In this document: positions 40,376-49,765 of the stretch, piece after piece
Position numbering within the stretch: position 1 is the first letter of the stretch
Layout: each line of letters begins with the position of its first letter
DNA from: Falsiroseomonas frigidaquae
Lineage (GTDB): Bacteria; Pseudomonadota; Alphaproteobacteria; Acetobacterales; Acetobacteraceae
NCBI RefSeq assembly: GCF_012163145.1
Contig: NZ_JAAVTX010000003.1
Span: 620,001 to 684,000, forward strand
DNA: 64,000 nt
Reading direction: 5' to 3'
Position numbers and translations under genes: made by a program
The notes under the pieces: model-generated
Told to the model about the DNA's origin: nothing
The model's input: the letters and a program-made list of their open reading frames with translations, nothing else
Database searches by the model: none

Positions 40376-43180
40376 GTGAGCGATCCGCCCCACATCCCCG
40401 CCGCCGAAGGCGAGAGCGTCCCGCGCGCCGAAAGCGCGACCTATCCGCGCGCCGAAGGCGCCAACTATCCGCGCGCCGAAGGCGCGACCCCCGCCCTCGC
40501 CCAATGGTTCGTCGCCAAGGCCGCGCATCCGGATGCGCTGGTCTTCTTCCGCATGGGCGATTTCTTCGAGATGTTCTTCGGCGATGCGGAAACCGCCGCC
40601 GCCGCGCTCGACATCGCGCTGTCCTTCCGTGGCGAGCATCGCGGCCAGCCGGTGCCGATGTGCGGCGTGCCGGTGCATGCCTGGGAAGCCTACCTCGCCC
40701 GGCTGATCCGGCAGGGCCACCGGGTCGCCATCTGCGACCAGATGGAAACGCCGGAACAGGCGAAGAAGCGCAAGGCGCCGACCATCCGGCGCGAGGTGGT
40801 GCGCGTCGTCACCCCCGCCACGGTGACGGAAGATGGCCTGCTGGACGCCGCCCGCCCCGCCTGGCTGCTGGCGCTGGCCGAGGCGGAAGGTGGCTTCGCC
40901 GCCGCCTGGGTCGATGTCTCGACCGGCGGCTTCGAGACCATGGCCCTGCCGCGCGGCGACCTCGGCGCGCTGCTGGCGCGGATCGAGCCGGTGGAGGCCT
41001 GCGCGCCGCGGGACCTGGCCGAGCTGCCCGACCTCGCCCAGCGCCTGCCCGGCCGCATCGCCGAACGCGCCCCGCCGCGCGACCCCGCCCGCCTGCTGCG
41101 GGAGGCCTTCGGCGTCGCGACGCTGGACGGTTTCGGCCGTTTCACCGAGGCCGAGCTCGCCGCCGCCGCCCTGGCGCTGTCCTATGTCCGGGAAACCCAG
41201 GCCGGCGCCCTGCCGCGGCTGGACCCGCCCCGCCCGCAGGCGGGTGCCGCCGGCACGCTGGCGCTGGACGCGGCGACGCGCCGCAGCCTGGAGATCCTCC
41301 GCGACCAGCGCGGCGGCACGGAAGCCACCCTGTTCGCCGCGGTGGACCGCACGCTGACCGCAGCAGGGGCGCGCGAACTGGCCGCGCGGCTGGCCGCTCC
41401 GCTGGCGGAGGTAGCCGCCGTCTCCGACCGGCATGATGCCGTGTCCTTCCTGCTGGGCGCGGAGGCCACGCGGATGGCGCTGCGCGGCACGCTGAAGGGC
41501 GCGCCGGACATGGCCCGCGCGCTCGGCCGCCTGGCGCTGGACCGCTTCTTCCCACGCGACCTGGCGGCACTCGCCGGCGGCTTTGCCCGCGCCGAGGCGG
41601 CCGCCGATGCGCTGGCCAACGCGCCCATTCCGCCGCCGCCGCTGATCGGCGCTTCCCGGGCCGCCTTGCGCCTGGACCCGGCGCTGTCCGCCGAATTCGG
41701 CCGCGCGCTGAACTCGGAAAAAATGCCGGCGCGGCTGGAGGATGGCGGGGTGATCGCCGCCGGCTACGATGGCGAATTGGACGCGCTGCGCCGCCTGCGG
41801 GACGGAGCGCGGGAGGCGGTGGCGGCGCTGCAGATGGACCTGGCGCAGGCCTGGGGCGTCGCCAGCCTGAAGATCCGCCACCACCAGCAATTCGGCTTCC
41901 TCGCCGAACTACCGGCCGCCGCCGGCCAAAAACTGGTGCAGTCCCCGCCGGTGGCCGCCGGCCAGCCGCTCTCGCCCATCCTGCGCCAGACCATGGCCAA
42001 CGCCATGCGCTTCACCTGCACGGCGCTGGCCGAGCTGGACCGCAAGGTGGCGGAGGCCGGGGAACGCGCGACGGCACGGGAACGCGCCTGCATCGCCCAC
42101 CTCAAGCGCCTGGCGCTGGACCAGGGCACCGCCATCGCGGCGGCCGCCCGCGCTTTGGCGGAGCTCGACCTGCACGCTGCCAGCGCGCAGCTCGCCACCG
42201 AAGGCGGCTGGTGCCGGCCGGAGCTGACGGAGCGCGCGGAATTCTGCATCACCGCAGGCCGCCATCCGGTGGTGGAGGCGGTGCAGAAGCGGGCCCGGGG
42301 CCCGGCTTTTGTACCGAATGATTGCGATCTGTCGCCCGGACGCCGGCTCTGCCTGCTGACCGGGCCCAACATGGCCGGCAAATCCACCTGGCTGCGGCAG
42401 AATGCGCTGATGGTGGTGCTCGCCCAGGCGGGACTTTTCGTGCCGGCCACCGCGGCCCGGATGGGGCTGGTGGACCGGCTGTTCTCCCGCGTCGGCGGCG
42501 GCGACGACATCGCCGGCGGGCGGTCGACCTTCATGGTGGAGATGGCGGAAACCGCCGCCATCCTGAACCAGGCCACCGCCCGGTCGCTGGTCGTGCTGGA
42601 CGAGGTCGGCCGCGGCACCGCGACCTGGGACGGCCTGGCGATTGCCTGGGCGGTGCTGGAGGCGCTGCACGACCGCATCCGCTGCCGCGCCATTTTTGCG
42701 AGTCATTTCCACGAATTGACCGCACTGGCCGGGCGCCTGCCGGAAGTGCAGCTTGCCCGGATGCAGGTGCGGGAATGGCGCGGGGAGGTGGTGTTCCAGC
42801 ACCTGGTCGGCCCCGGCGCCAGCGAAAGGTCCTGGGGCGTGCATGTCGCGCGCCTGGCCGGCGTTCCGCGCCCGGTGCTGAAGCGCGCGGCGGAGGTGCT
42901 GGCCGCGCTGGAAACCCGCGCCCGCGCCGGTGGCCACGATGCGCTGGCGGAGGAATTGCCGCTATTTGCCCAGGCAGCACCAACCGCCCAGGCGGCACCG
43001 GCCAGTCCGCTGCACGCATTGCTGGCGGAATTGGACCCCGATACGCTCTCCCCGCGTGAAGCGCAGGATGCGCTCTACCGATTGAAATCGCTCGCGGATC
43101 AGAAAACCGATCCGGGTGCGGAAGTTACTGCACCGCAACACGAGAAGACTGTTGCTGCGACGGGTGACACGGTAGTGTGA
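40376..43180 (+). CDS. mutS: DNA mismatch repair protein MutS
   Basis: Mismatch-recognition ATPase of 934 residues. The mismatch-binding motif is in FRMGDFFEMFFGDA (Phe-x-Glu kept), with Walker A LLTGPNMAGKSTWLRQNA and the DDIAGGRSTFMVEM and LDEVGRGTATWDG ATPase motifs in the C-terminal domain. The start is not certain: no ATG lies near the conserved region, and GTG at 40376 is chosen because it precedes the family start by a short tail; GTG at 40355 is an alternative. The tail holds four octapeptide repeats (PAAEGESV, PRAESATY, PRAEGANY, PRAEGATP). The stop overlaps the glnD start, a typical alphaproteobacterial linkage. Confidence 0.94.
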   Translation: MSDPPHIPAAEGESVPRAESATYPRAEGANYPRAEGATPALAQWFVAKAAHPDALVFFRMGDFFEMFFGDAETAAAALDIALSFRGEHRGQPVPMCGVPVHAWEAYLARLIRQGHRVAICDQMETPEQAKKRKAPTIRREVVRVVTPATVTEDGLLDAARPAWLLALAEAEGGFAAAWVDVSTGGFETMALPRGDLGALLARIEPVEACAPRDLAELPDLAQRLPGRIAERAPPRDPARLLREAFGVATLDGFGRFTEAELAAAALALSYVRETQAGALPRLDPPRPQAGAAGTLALDAATRRSLEILRDQRGGTEATLFAAVDRTLTAAGARELAARLAAPLAEVAAVSDRHDAVSFLLGAEATRMALRGTLKGAPDMARALGRLALDRFFPRDLAALAGGFARAEAAADALANAPIPPPPLIGASRAALRLDPALSAEFGRALNSEKMPARLEDGGVIAAGYDGELDALRRLRDGAREAVAALQMDLAQAWGVASLKIRHHQQFGFLAELPAAAGQKLVQSPPVAAGQPLSPILRQTMANAMRFTCTALAELDRKVAEAGERATARERACIAHLKRLALDQGTAIAAAARALAELDLHAASAQLATEGGWCRPELTERAEFCITAGRHPVVEAVQKRARGPAFVPNDCDLSPGRRLCLLTGPNMAGKSTWLRQNALMVVLAQAGLFVPATAARMGLVDRLFSRVGGGDDIAGGRSTFMVEMAETAAILNQATARSLVVLDEVGRGTATWDGLAIAWAVLEALHDRIRCRAIFASHFHELTALAGRLPEVQLARMQVREWRGEVVFQHLVGPGASERSWGVHVARLAGVPRPVLKRAAEVLAALETRARAGGHDALAEELPLFAQAAPTAQAAPASPLHALLAELDPDTLSPREAQDALYRLKSLADQKTDPGAEVTAPQHEKTVAATGDTVV
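40397..40490. repeat. 24-bp in-frame tandem repeat at mutS 5' end
   Basis: Units at 40397-40420 (diverged), 40421-40444, 40445-40468 and a partial unit from 40469 share CCGCGCGCCGAA. The 24-bp period keeps frame and encodes octapeptides of the form PRAEGAxY ahead of the conserved mismatch-binding domain. Copy number could vary by replication slippage without disrupting the gene. Confidence 0.8.
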
Positions 43181-45984
43181 CAAGGATGATCGCCAGCCTC
43201 GGCCAACCGCCATCCCCGGCGGCCGCTCTCGCGCTACCCGCCGAACCGCCCGAGGTCCTGCCGGACCTGATCGCAGGGCTGGTTGAACATGGCCGCCCGG
43301 TCGCCCGTGATATCGCCCTCGGCCTGCTGCGGCGACAGCTCGGCCGCATCCAGGGCCGCGTGCAGCGGGCCTTCGAGGCGCATGACCTGTCCGGCCTGGG
43401 CGCCGCCCGCTGGCTGGCCGCGCTGACGGATGGCATCGTCTCGGCCATCCACACCTACACCCTCGCGGTCTGTGCCAATCCGGCGGATGCGCCGAATGGC
43501 GCGGTGGAGGCGCCCTTCGCCCTGATCGCCACCGGCGGCTACGGCCGCGGCGTCCTGGCGCCTTATTCCGACATCGACCTGCTGTTCCTGTCCGACCAGC
43601 CGCTCGGCCCGCAAGGGCGGCGTTCGGTGGAATTCCTGCTGTACCTGCTGTGGGATCTCGGCCTGAAGGTCGGGCACGCAACGCGCACCCTGTCCGAATG
43701 CATCGAGGATTCGCGCGGCGACGTCACCATCCAGACCGCGCTTATCGATGCCCGCTTCCTGGCCGGCGAACGCCCGGTGTTCGAGCGTTTCGACACCGCC
43801 TTCCTCGCCGCCCGCAAGGCCAGCGGCCTGGCGCCCTTCCTCGCCGCCAAGCGGGCGGAACGCCAGGCGAGGCACGCCCGCTACGGCGAAAGCCCGTTCC
43901 TGGTGGAACCCCATGTGAAGGAAGGCCGCGGCGGGCTGCGCGACCTGCAGACGCTGTACTGGCTGGCTCGCCATGCCTTCGGCGTGCTGCGCATGCCCGA
44001 ACTGGTCGGCGCGGACAGCCCGGGTGGCGGGCTGCTGACGCCGCAGGAGGCGCGCGCCATCCGCCGCGCCTGGAACTTCCTTTGGACCGTCCGCTTCCAC
44101 CTGCACTACGTGACCGGCCGTGCCGAGGAACGCCTGACCTTCGACCTGCAGCCCGTCGTCGGTGCCCGGATGGGATACACACGGCATGGTGTGCAGGACG
44201 GCGTCGAGCGCTTCATGAAGCACCTGTTCCTGACGGCACGGGACGTGGTGCGCCTGACCCGCCTGCTGGAACCGGCGATCGAACGCGCCGCGCTCGGCCC
44301 GCCCGCGGTGCTGCCCGCCGGCGATGCGGCGCTGTCCCAGGCCGGCATGGCGCTGGCAGACGGGAAAGTGCTGTTCGCGCCGGACCGCAACATCGCCGCC
44401 GACCCGGCCATCATGCTGCGCCTGGTGCGCGCCGCGCGCGACCGCAACCTGGAGATCCACCCGCTCGCCCATCGCGCGCTGATCCGCAACGCCCGCTACG
44501 CCGTGCATCTGCGGGACGACCCGCCGGCCAATGCGCTGTTCCTGGATCTGCTGACCGGCCGCGACCCGGCGCGCTTCATGCGCGTACTGAACGAGGTGGG
44601 CTTCCTGTCCCGCTTCATGCCGGACTGGGCGCGCATCGTCGGCCTGATGCAGTTCGACACCTACCACGTGTTCACCGTGGAGGAGCACACGATCGAGGCG
44701 ATCGGCGTGCTGGCCGCCCTCGAACGCGGCGAGCTGGGGGAGGTAGCGCCGGTCGCCTCCGAGCTGATCGGCCAGGTGCAATCCCGCCGCGCGCTGTATG
44801 TCTCCGTCCTGCTGCACGACATCGCCAAGGGGCGCGGCGGCGACCATTCGGAACTCGGCGCGCAGATCGCACTGGAGATCTGTCCCAAGCTCGGCCTTTC
44901 GCCGGAGGAGACGGAGACCGTCTCCTGGCTCGTGCTGAACCACCTGCTGATCAGCCAGACCGCCTTCAAGCGCGACATCGACGACCCGAAGACCATTCTG
45001 GATATCGCCGAGACCGTACAGTCACCGGAGCGGCTGCGGCTGCTGCTGGTGATGACGGTGGCCGATATGCGCGCTGTCGGGCCCAAGGTGTGGAATGGCT
45101 GGAAGGCAACGCTGCTGCGCGAATTGTACTGGCGCGTGGCGGAGGTGCTGGCCGGCGGTCTCTCCGTGCCGGAACGCGACACCCGCGTGGCCCGCGCCCG
45201 GGCCGCCGCGGCGGCACTGCTGACGCACCAGACCAAGGCCGAGACGGATCTGTTCCTCGGCCTCGGCTATCCCGGCTACTGGCTGTCCTTCGACCCCGAG
45301 ACGCATGCCCGCCACGCCGAGATGATCCGCGAGGCGGAAGCCGCCAACGCCCCGCTGACGGTTCGCAGCCGGGTGATCGAGGCCCGCTCCGTCACCGAGG
45401 TCACCGTCTACTGCTCCGACCACCCCGGCCTGTTCAGCCGCATCGCCGGCGCGCTGGCGGTGGCGGGGGCCAGCATCGTCGATGCGCGGATCCACACCAT
45501 GACCAACGGCATGGCGCTGGACACCTTCTGGGTGCAGGACGCCGCCGGCGGCGCCTTCGACGCACCGCACCGCCTGGCGCGGCTCTCCGTGCTGATCGAG
45601 CAGTCGCTGTCCGGCCGCCTGCGGCTGGAGGCGGAGATCGCCAAGGTGCGGCGCGAACCCGCCCGGCTGCGCGCGGTGACCATCCCGCCCCGCGTGGTGC
45701 TGGACAACCATGCGTCGAACACCCACACCGTGATCGAGGTGAATGGCCGCGACCGGCCAGGGCTGCTGCATGCGGTGACGGCGGCGATCAGCGGCCAGGG
45801 CCTGCAGATCGCCAGCGCCCACATCACCACCTATGGCGTGCGGGCGGTGGACGTCTTCTATGTGAAGGACGTGTTCGGCCTGAAGGTGGAGAACGAGCGC
45901 AAGCTGGCCTCGCTGCGCAGCGCGCTGCTGGTGGCGCTCGGCGCGCCGGACATGCCGAATGACGGGTCCGTGCGGATCGTCTGA
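43177..45984 (+). CDS. glnD: PII uridylyltransferase/uridylyl-removing enzyme
   Basis: Bifunctional nitrogen sensor that uridylylates PII proteins when nitrogen is limiting and removes UMP when glutamine is high. The 935 residues show the nucleotidyltransferase motif ATGGYGRGVLAPYSDIDLLF (about residues 109-128), an HD hydrolase domain (SVLLHDIAKGRGGDHSELG, about 543-561) and two ACT domains near the C-terminus (TVYCSDHPGLFSRIAGALAV and EVNGRDRPGLLHAVTAAISG). GTG at 43177 overlaps the mutS stop; ATG at 43186 is an alternative start. Length is normal. Confidence 0.95.
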   Translation: MTRMIASLGQPPSPAAALALPAEPPEVLPDLIAGLVEHGRPVARDIALGLLRRQLGRIQGRVQRAFEAHDLSGLGAARWLAALTDGIVSAIHTYTLAVCANPADAPNGAVEAPFALIATGGYGRGVLAPYSDIDLLFLSDQPLGPQGRRSVEFLLYLLWDLGLKVGHATRTLSECIEDSRGDVTIQTALIDARFLAGERPVFERFDTAFLAARKASGLAPFLAAKRAERQARHARYGESPFLVEPHVKEGRGGLRDLQTLYWLARHAFGVLRMPELVGADSPGGGLLTPQEARAIRRAWNFLWTVRFHLHYVTGRAEERLTFDLQPVVGARMGYTRHGVQDGVERFMKHLFLTARDVVRLTRLLEPAIERAALGPPAVLPAGDAALSQAGMALADGKVLFAPDRNIAADPAIMLRLVRAARDRNLEIHPLAHRALIRNARYAVHLRDDPPANALFLDLLTGRDPARFMRVLNEVGFLSRFMPDWARIVGLMQFDTYHVFTVEEHTIEAIGVLAALERGELGEVAPVASELIGQVQSRRALYVSVLLHDIAKGRGGDHSELGAQIALEICPKLGLSPEETETVSWLVLNHLLISQTAFKRDIDDPKTILDIAETVQSPERLRLLLVMTVADMRAVGPKVWNGWKATLLRELYWRVAEVLAGGLSVPERDTRVARARAAAAALLTHQTKAETDLFLGLGYPGYWLSFDPETHARHAEMIREAEAANAPLTVRSRVIEARSVTEVTVYCSDHPGLFSRIAGALAVAGASIVDARIHTMTNGMALDTFWVQDAAGGAFDAPHRLARLSVLIEQSLSGRLRLEAEIAKVRREPARLRAVTIPPRVVLDNHASNTHTVIEVNGRDRPGLLHAVTAAISGQGLQIASAHITTYGVRAVDVFYVKDVFGLKVENERKLASLRSALLVALGAPDMPNDGSVRIV

Positions 45985-46037
45985 AGGCATTTTGGATCGC
46001 GTGCGGTACAACAGGGCGATCCTCTGAGGAACGCCCG

Positions 46038-46733
46038 ATGACCCGTCGCTTCACCTCCCTGCTTGCCCTGCTGCTGCTCGGCGCCTGCGCCCAGGCCAAT
46101 GTCGCCCCGCTGGCCACGCCTGCGCCCGGCCAGCCCGCCGCGGAACGCCTGCCGGCGCCGGCGCAGATCGTGGTGGAGCGCTTTGCGCTGGACCCCAGCC
46201 AGGTCACGCTGGACGGCGCGCCGCTGCTGCGGGCGCGGCGGGCGATGGACGGCAATGACGGCGCCGCGCGGCGTACGGCGGCGGAGGAGGCGATCGCCGG
46301 CTTCCAGGGCGCGTTGGTGACCGCGCTGCGTGAACGCGGCTTTGCAGCAGTCCCCGCCACCGAGGCCGGCCCCGCCACGCCACGCCTGCTGGTGCGTGGC
46401 CGCTTCAGCGCGCTGGAGGAAGGCAACCGCGCACGCCGCGCCGTGGTTGGCTTCGGGCTCGGTGCGAGCCGGGTGGCAGGCACCGCGGAGTTGGCCTTCC
46501 TGGATCCGGCAACGGCAGCGCCGCGCGTGGTGGATGGCTTCGCGCTGGATGCCGATAGCGGCCGCATGCCCGGCGGCGTGCTCGGCGCCGGGCGCGGCGC
46601 GGGCCTGGTGGTGGCCGGCACCGCGATCCGCGGCGCGATGGGCAAGGCGCGTGGGCCGCAGGAGATCGGCGCGCTGGCGCGGGGAACGGCGGACCGGATT
46701 GTGGCGTATGCGACGGCGCAGGGGTGGCGGTGA
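46038..46733 (+). CDS. DUF4410 lipoprotein
   Basis: A 231-residue outer- or inner-membrane lipoprotein of unknown function. The signal MTRRFTSLLALLLLGACAQ has a lipobox LGAC, with Cys17 as the lipidation site. After an Ala/Pro-rich linker the DUF4410 domain starts at about residue 45 (QIVVERFALDPSQVTLDGA), with VTALRERGFAAVPAT, RLLVRGRFSALEEGNRARR and VVGFGLGASRVAGTAELAFL, the hallmark pattern of that family. It starts 53 bp after glnD and could be the end of the same transcript. Stop is 4 bp from the convergent lutA stop. Confidence 0.82.
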   Translation: MTRRFTSLLALLLLGACAQANVAPLATPAPGQPAAERLPAPAQIVVERFALDPSQVTLDGAPLLRARRAMDGNDGAARRTAAEEAIAGFQGALVTALRERGFAAVPATEAGPATPRLLVRGRFSALEEGNRARRAVVGFGLGASRVAGTAELAFLDPATAAPRVVDGFALDADSGRMPGGVLGAGRGAGLVVAGTAIRGAMGKARGPQEIGALARGTADRIVAYATAQGWR

Positions 46734-46737
46734 GGCG

Positions 46738-47508
46738 CTACCCCTTCACCATCCCGATCGGCGCCACCTCCTCCGTCACCCCCGCCAGTACCTCCGCCAC
46801 ATGCCGCACCTGCACAAGCGAGCCTTCCCGGCCCAGCTTGCCCGCCATGTTCAGCAGGCAGCCGAGGTCGCCGGCCAGCAGCGTGTCGGCGCCGGTGGCG
46901 ATGATGTCCTTGGTCTTGTCGCCCACCATGCGGGTCGAGATGTCGGGGTATTTCACGCAGAAGGTGCCGCCGAAGCCGCAGCACAGCTCGCTGTCGCCCA
47001 TTTCGCGCAGTGCCAGGCCGGCGACCGAACCCAGCAGCTTGCGCGGCTGCGCCTTCACGCCGAGTTCGCGCAGGCCAGAGCAGCTGTCGTGATAGGTGGC
47101 GATGCCGTCGAACTTCGCCTCCACCTGGGTCATGCCGCGCACATCGACCAGGAAGGAGACCAGCTCATGCGTCTTCGCGGCCAGCGCCTCCGCCTTGCCG
47201 CGGTAATGCGGGTCATCGGCGAAAAGCCCCGGGAAGTGGTGGCTGATCATCCCGGCGCAGGAGCCTGACGGCGCCACCACATAGTCGAAGCGCAGGAAGT
47301 CATCGACCACGGCGCGGGCCAGTTCGGTGGCGGTGGCGCGGTCGCCGGAATTATAGGCGGGCTGGCCGCAGCAGGTCTGGCTTTCCGGCACCACCACCTC
47401 GCACCCCGCCTGCTCCAGCAGCTTCAGCGCGGCGAAGCCGACCGAGGGACGGTACAGATCCACCAGGCAGGTGACGAACAGCGCGACGCGGGGGCGGGTC
47501 GGGGTCAT
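46738..47508 (-). CDS. lutA: L-lactate utilisation Fe-S protein LutA (two CCG domains)
   Basis: Iron-sulfur/heterodisulfide-reductase-like subunit of 256 residues of the LutABC complex that oxidises L-lactate to pyruvate. Two cysteine-rich CCG motifs are present: SQTCCGQPAYNSGD (about residues 43-56) and ELCCGFGGTFCVKYPDIS (about 180-197), with preceding single Cys in FVTCLVDLYRPSV and YHDSCSGLREL. It lies at the end of the aroE-coaE-dnaQ operon, 9 bp from dnaQ, while lutB and lutC are about 7 kb away in the opposite orientation. A GlpC or glycolate-oxidase subunit role is the alternative, but the LutB/C genes in the window favour LutA. Confidence 0.85.
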   Translation of the reverse strand: MTPTRPRVALFVTCLVDLYRPSVGFAALKLLEQAGCEVVVPESQTCCGQPAYNSGDRATATELARAVVDDFLRFDYVVAPSGSCAGMISHHFPGLFADDPHYRGKAEALAAKTHELVSFLVDVRGMTQVEAKFDGIATYHDSCSGLRELGVKAQPRKLLGSVAGLALREMGDSELCCGFGGTFCVKYPDISTRMVGDKTKDIIATGADTLLAGDLGCLLNMAGKLGREGSLVQVRHVAEVLAGVTEEVAPIGMVKG

Positions 47509-47517
47509 CTTGCTACC

Positions 47518-48222
47518 TTATGACAGCGGCTGCGGCTCGGCGAGGCTGACCCAGAGCGGGTCCTTCAGCTTCTTGGCGACGAAGGCGGCATGGGCTGCCA
47601 GCTCGTCTTCGCTCGGCACGATGGGTCGCGGCGTGCGGGCGACCGGCGCCACCACGATGCTGCCCATGGCCACCGGGCGGGCGGCCCGGGCGGCGAGTTC
47701 CAGGCCCGGCTGCTTGCCGCCCATCAGCTCCAGGTAGACTTCGGCCAGCAGCTTCACGTCGAGCAGCGCGTTATGCGCCGTCCGCATGGTGTTATCGACG
47801 CCGAGGCGGCGGCACAGCGAATCCAGGCTGTTCGGCAGGCCGGGATAGCGCCGCTTGGCCACCGCCAGGCTGTCCACCATCCGCGCGCGGTCCAGGCGCT
47901 TATGGCCGGCGCGCACCAGCTCCGCATCCAGGAAGCCGAAATCGAAGGGCGCGTTGTGGGCGATGATCTCGCTGTCGCCCAGGAAATCCAGCATCCGCCC
48001 GGCGATGTCGCGGAACAGCGGCTTGCCGCGCAGCATCTCCACCGTCATGCCGTGCACGCGGGTGGCTTCCTCGGGGATGTCGCGCTCTGGGTCCACCAGC
48101 TCGTGGAACGTCGCGCCCGTCGGCATGAAGTTGAAGATCTCGATCGCCGCCACCTCGATCACCCGGTCGCCGGAGGCGGGGTCGAGGCCGGTGGTCTCGG
48201 TATCCAGCACGATCTGGCGCAT
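47518..48222 (-). CDS. dnaQ: DNA polymerase III epsilon subunit (proofreading exonuclease)
   Basis: 3'-5' proofreading exonuclease of the replicase, 234 residues. DEDDh active-site motifs are visible: VLDTETTGLDPASG (Exo I, with Asp and Glu), IAHNAPFDFGFLDAEL (Exo II, Asp) and TAHNALLDVKLLAEVY (Exo III, His and Asp). The C-terminal about 55 residues are a variable tail expected to hold clamp- or alpha-subunit-binding segments. It starts 3 bp after coaE. The order aroE-coaE-dnaQ is conserved in alphaproteobacteria. Confidence 0.95.
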   Translation of the reverse strand: MRQIVLDTETTGLDPASGDRVIEVAAIEIFNFMPTGATFHELVDPERDIPEEATRVHGMTVEMLRGKPLFRDIAGRMLDFLGDSEIIAHNAPFDFGFLDAELVRAGHKRLDRARMVDSLAVAKRRYPGLPNSLDSLCRRLGVDNTMRTAHNALLDVKLLAEVYLELMGGKQPGLELAARAARPVAMGSIVVAPVARTPRPIVPSEDELAAHAAFVAKKLKDPLWVSLAEPQPLS

Positions 48223-48225
48223 GGG

Positions 48226-48810
48226 CTAACGCATCCTTCGGACCAGCGCGCGGATCTGGCGCTGGGCGTGGTGGCGGGACTGGCCGGTATGGATGACCTC
48301 ATCGGCCAAGCGGCGTTTTCGCGCATCCGGCATCTGCCGGGCGAGGATGGCGGCCAGGCGGTCCGGCGTCATCCCCTTGCGGCGCAGCACCCGGGCCCGC
48401 TGCACGGCGGCGGGGGCGGAGACGACCAGCACGAAATCCACCCGCTTCTGGCCGCCGGTTTCCAGCAGCAGCGGAATATCGAGCACCGCCAGCGCCTCCG
48501 CCCTCCGCCGGCAGGCCGCCAGGAAGCGGTTTTCGGCCCGGCGCACCAGCGGATGCATGATGCCCTCCAGCCGCTTCAGCGCCGCCGGGTCGCCCAGCAC
48601 GCGGCTGCGCAGCGCCTCCCGGTTCACGCGGCCTTCGGTCGTGGTGCCGGGGAAGGCGGCCTCCACCGGGGTGACGGCCGCGCCGCCCGGCCCCTGCAAG
48701 GCATGCACGGCGGCATCGGCATCGAAGACCGGCACGCGCAGGCGGCGGAAGGTGTTGGCGGCGGTCGATTTGCCCATCCCGATGCTGCCGGTCAGGCCGA
48801 TGATCCTCAC
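48226..48810 (-). CDS. coaE: Dephospho-CoA kinase
   Basis: Last step of coenzyme A synthesis: phosphorylates the 3'-hydroxyl of dephospho-CoA. The 194-residue protein begins VRIIGLTGSIGMGKSTAANT with a P-loop at residues about 8-15, then VFDADAAVHAL with the DAD motif, GIMHPLVRR and VLDIPLLLETGGQKRVD. The GTG start at 48808-48810 overlaps the aroE stop (GTGA) and is required because the P-loop strand starts immediately after it; upstream in-frame sequence lies in aroE. The enzyme supports CoA-heavy catabolism seen elsewhere in the window. Confidence 0.94.
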   Translation of the reverse strand: MRIIGLTGSIGMGKSTAANTFRRLRVPVFDADAAVHALQGPGGAAVTPVEAAFPGTTTEGRVNREALRSRVLGDPAALKRLEGIMHPLVRRAENRFLAACRRRAEALAVLDIPLLLETGGQKRVDFVLVVSAPAAVQRARVLRRKGMTPDRLAAILARQMPDARKRRLADEVIHTGQSRHHAQRQIRALVRRMR

Positions 48811-49646
48811 GCCAGCAGATCCGCCGCGACGAATTGGCGCAGTTCCGCATCCACGGTGGGGGCGACGCCGAACCACTGATGAAAACCGGGCCGCGCCTGG
48901 TGCAGCAGCATGCCGAGCCCATCCACCGCCCGCAGGCCGCGCCCGCGTGCCTGGGCCAGCAGGGCGGTTTCCAGCGGAACATAGACCATGTCCGCCACCA
49001 CCGCCGAGGCGGGCAGCGGGGCCAGGTCGATCTCCAGCGGCGGCTCACCGGCCATGCCGAGCGAGGTGCCGTTGACCAGCAGGGAAGCGTCCTCAAGCCG
49101 CGGCGCGTCCGTCACCTCGACCGGCCCGCCGAGATCCCGCGCCAGCGCCTCCGCCCGCGCCACGGTGCGGTTGGCCAGCACCAGCCTCGGGCAACCGGCA
49201 TCGAGCAGTGCGGCGGCGACCGACCGCACTGCGCCGCCGGCGCCCAGGATCACGGCCGGCCCATCGCCCGCCTGCCAGCCTGGCGCCTGTTCCCGGATGG
49301 ATTCCAGGAAGCCCCAGCCATCCGTGCTGGTGCCCTCGATCCGGCCATCGTCCCGGAAGAACAGCGTATTCACCGACCCGGCCCGCTGCCCCACCGCATC
49401 CACCGCATCGCACAGCGCAAAGGCCGCTTCCTTGTGCGGGATGGTCACATTCGCCCCGGCAAACCCCAGCCGGGACAGCGCCCGGACAGCATCGACGAAA
49501 TGCTCAGGCCGCACCGGCAAGGGCAGGTAGGCGCCATCGATGCCGTGCCGCGCCAGCCAGAAGCCATGCAGCCGCGGTGAGCGGGAATGCGCCACGGGCC
49601 AGCCGAGCACGCCGGCCTTGCGGGCCTTGCCGGTTAGGATGTTCAT
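48807..49646 (-). CDS. aroE: Shikimate dehydrogenase
   Basis: NADPH-dependent reductase that converts 3-dehydroshikimate to shikimate in aromatic amino-acid synthesis. The 279-residue protein shows GVLGWPVAHSRSPRLHGFWL, ANVTIPHKEAAFAL (catalytic Lys), VNTLFF, TDGWGFL, NADP motif VILGAGGAVRSVAAAL, NRTVARAEALA, and DGLGMLLHQARPGFHQW at the C-terminus. The ATG at 49644-49646 has GGGG upstream and gives the normal family start; a longer frame exists but is not supported. It is the first gene of the aroE-coaE-dnaQ-lutA operon and divergent from gshB. Confidence 0.95.
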   Translation of the reverse strand: MNILTGKARKAGVLGWPVAHSRSPRLHGFWLARHGIDGAYLPLPVRPEHFVDAVRALSRLGFAGANVTIPHKEAAFALCDAVDAVGQRAGSVNTLFFRDDGRIEGTSTDGWGFLESIREQAPGWQAGDGPAVILGAGGAVRSVAAALLDAGCPRLVLANRTVARAEALARDLGGPVEVTDAPRLEDASLLVNGTSLGMAGEPPLEIDLAPLPASAVVADMVYVPLETALLAQARGRGLRAVDGLGMLLHQARPGFHQWFGVAPTVDAELRQFVAADLLA

Positions 49647-49765
49647 CCCCGTGAAGTGCCCCGCCGCAGCCGCGCCGGTCAATGGTGGCACGTCAATGGT
49701 TGCGGGCCCCTCTTTCAACCGGGCGCCGGCAATGCGACAGGAAGGGCCGGAACGGAGAACCCCCC

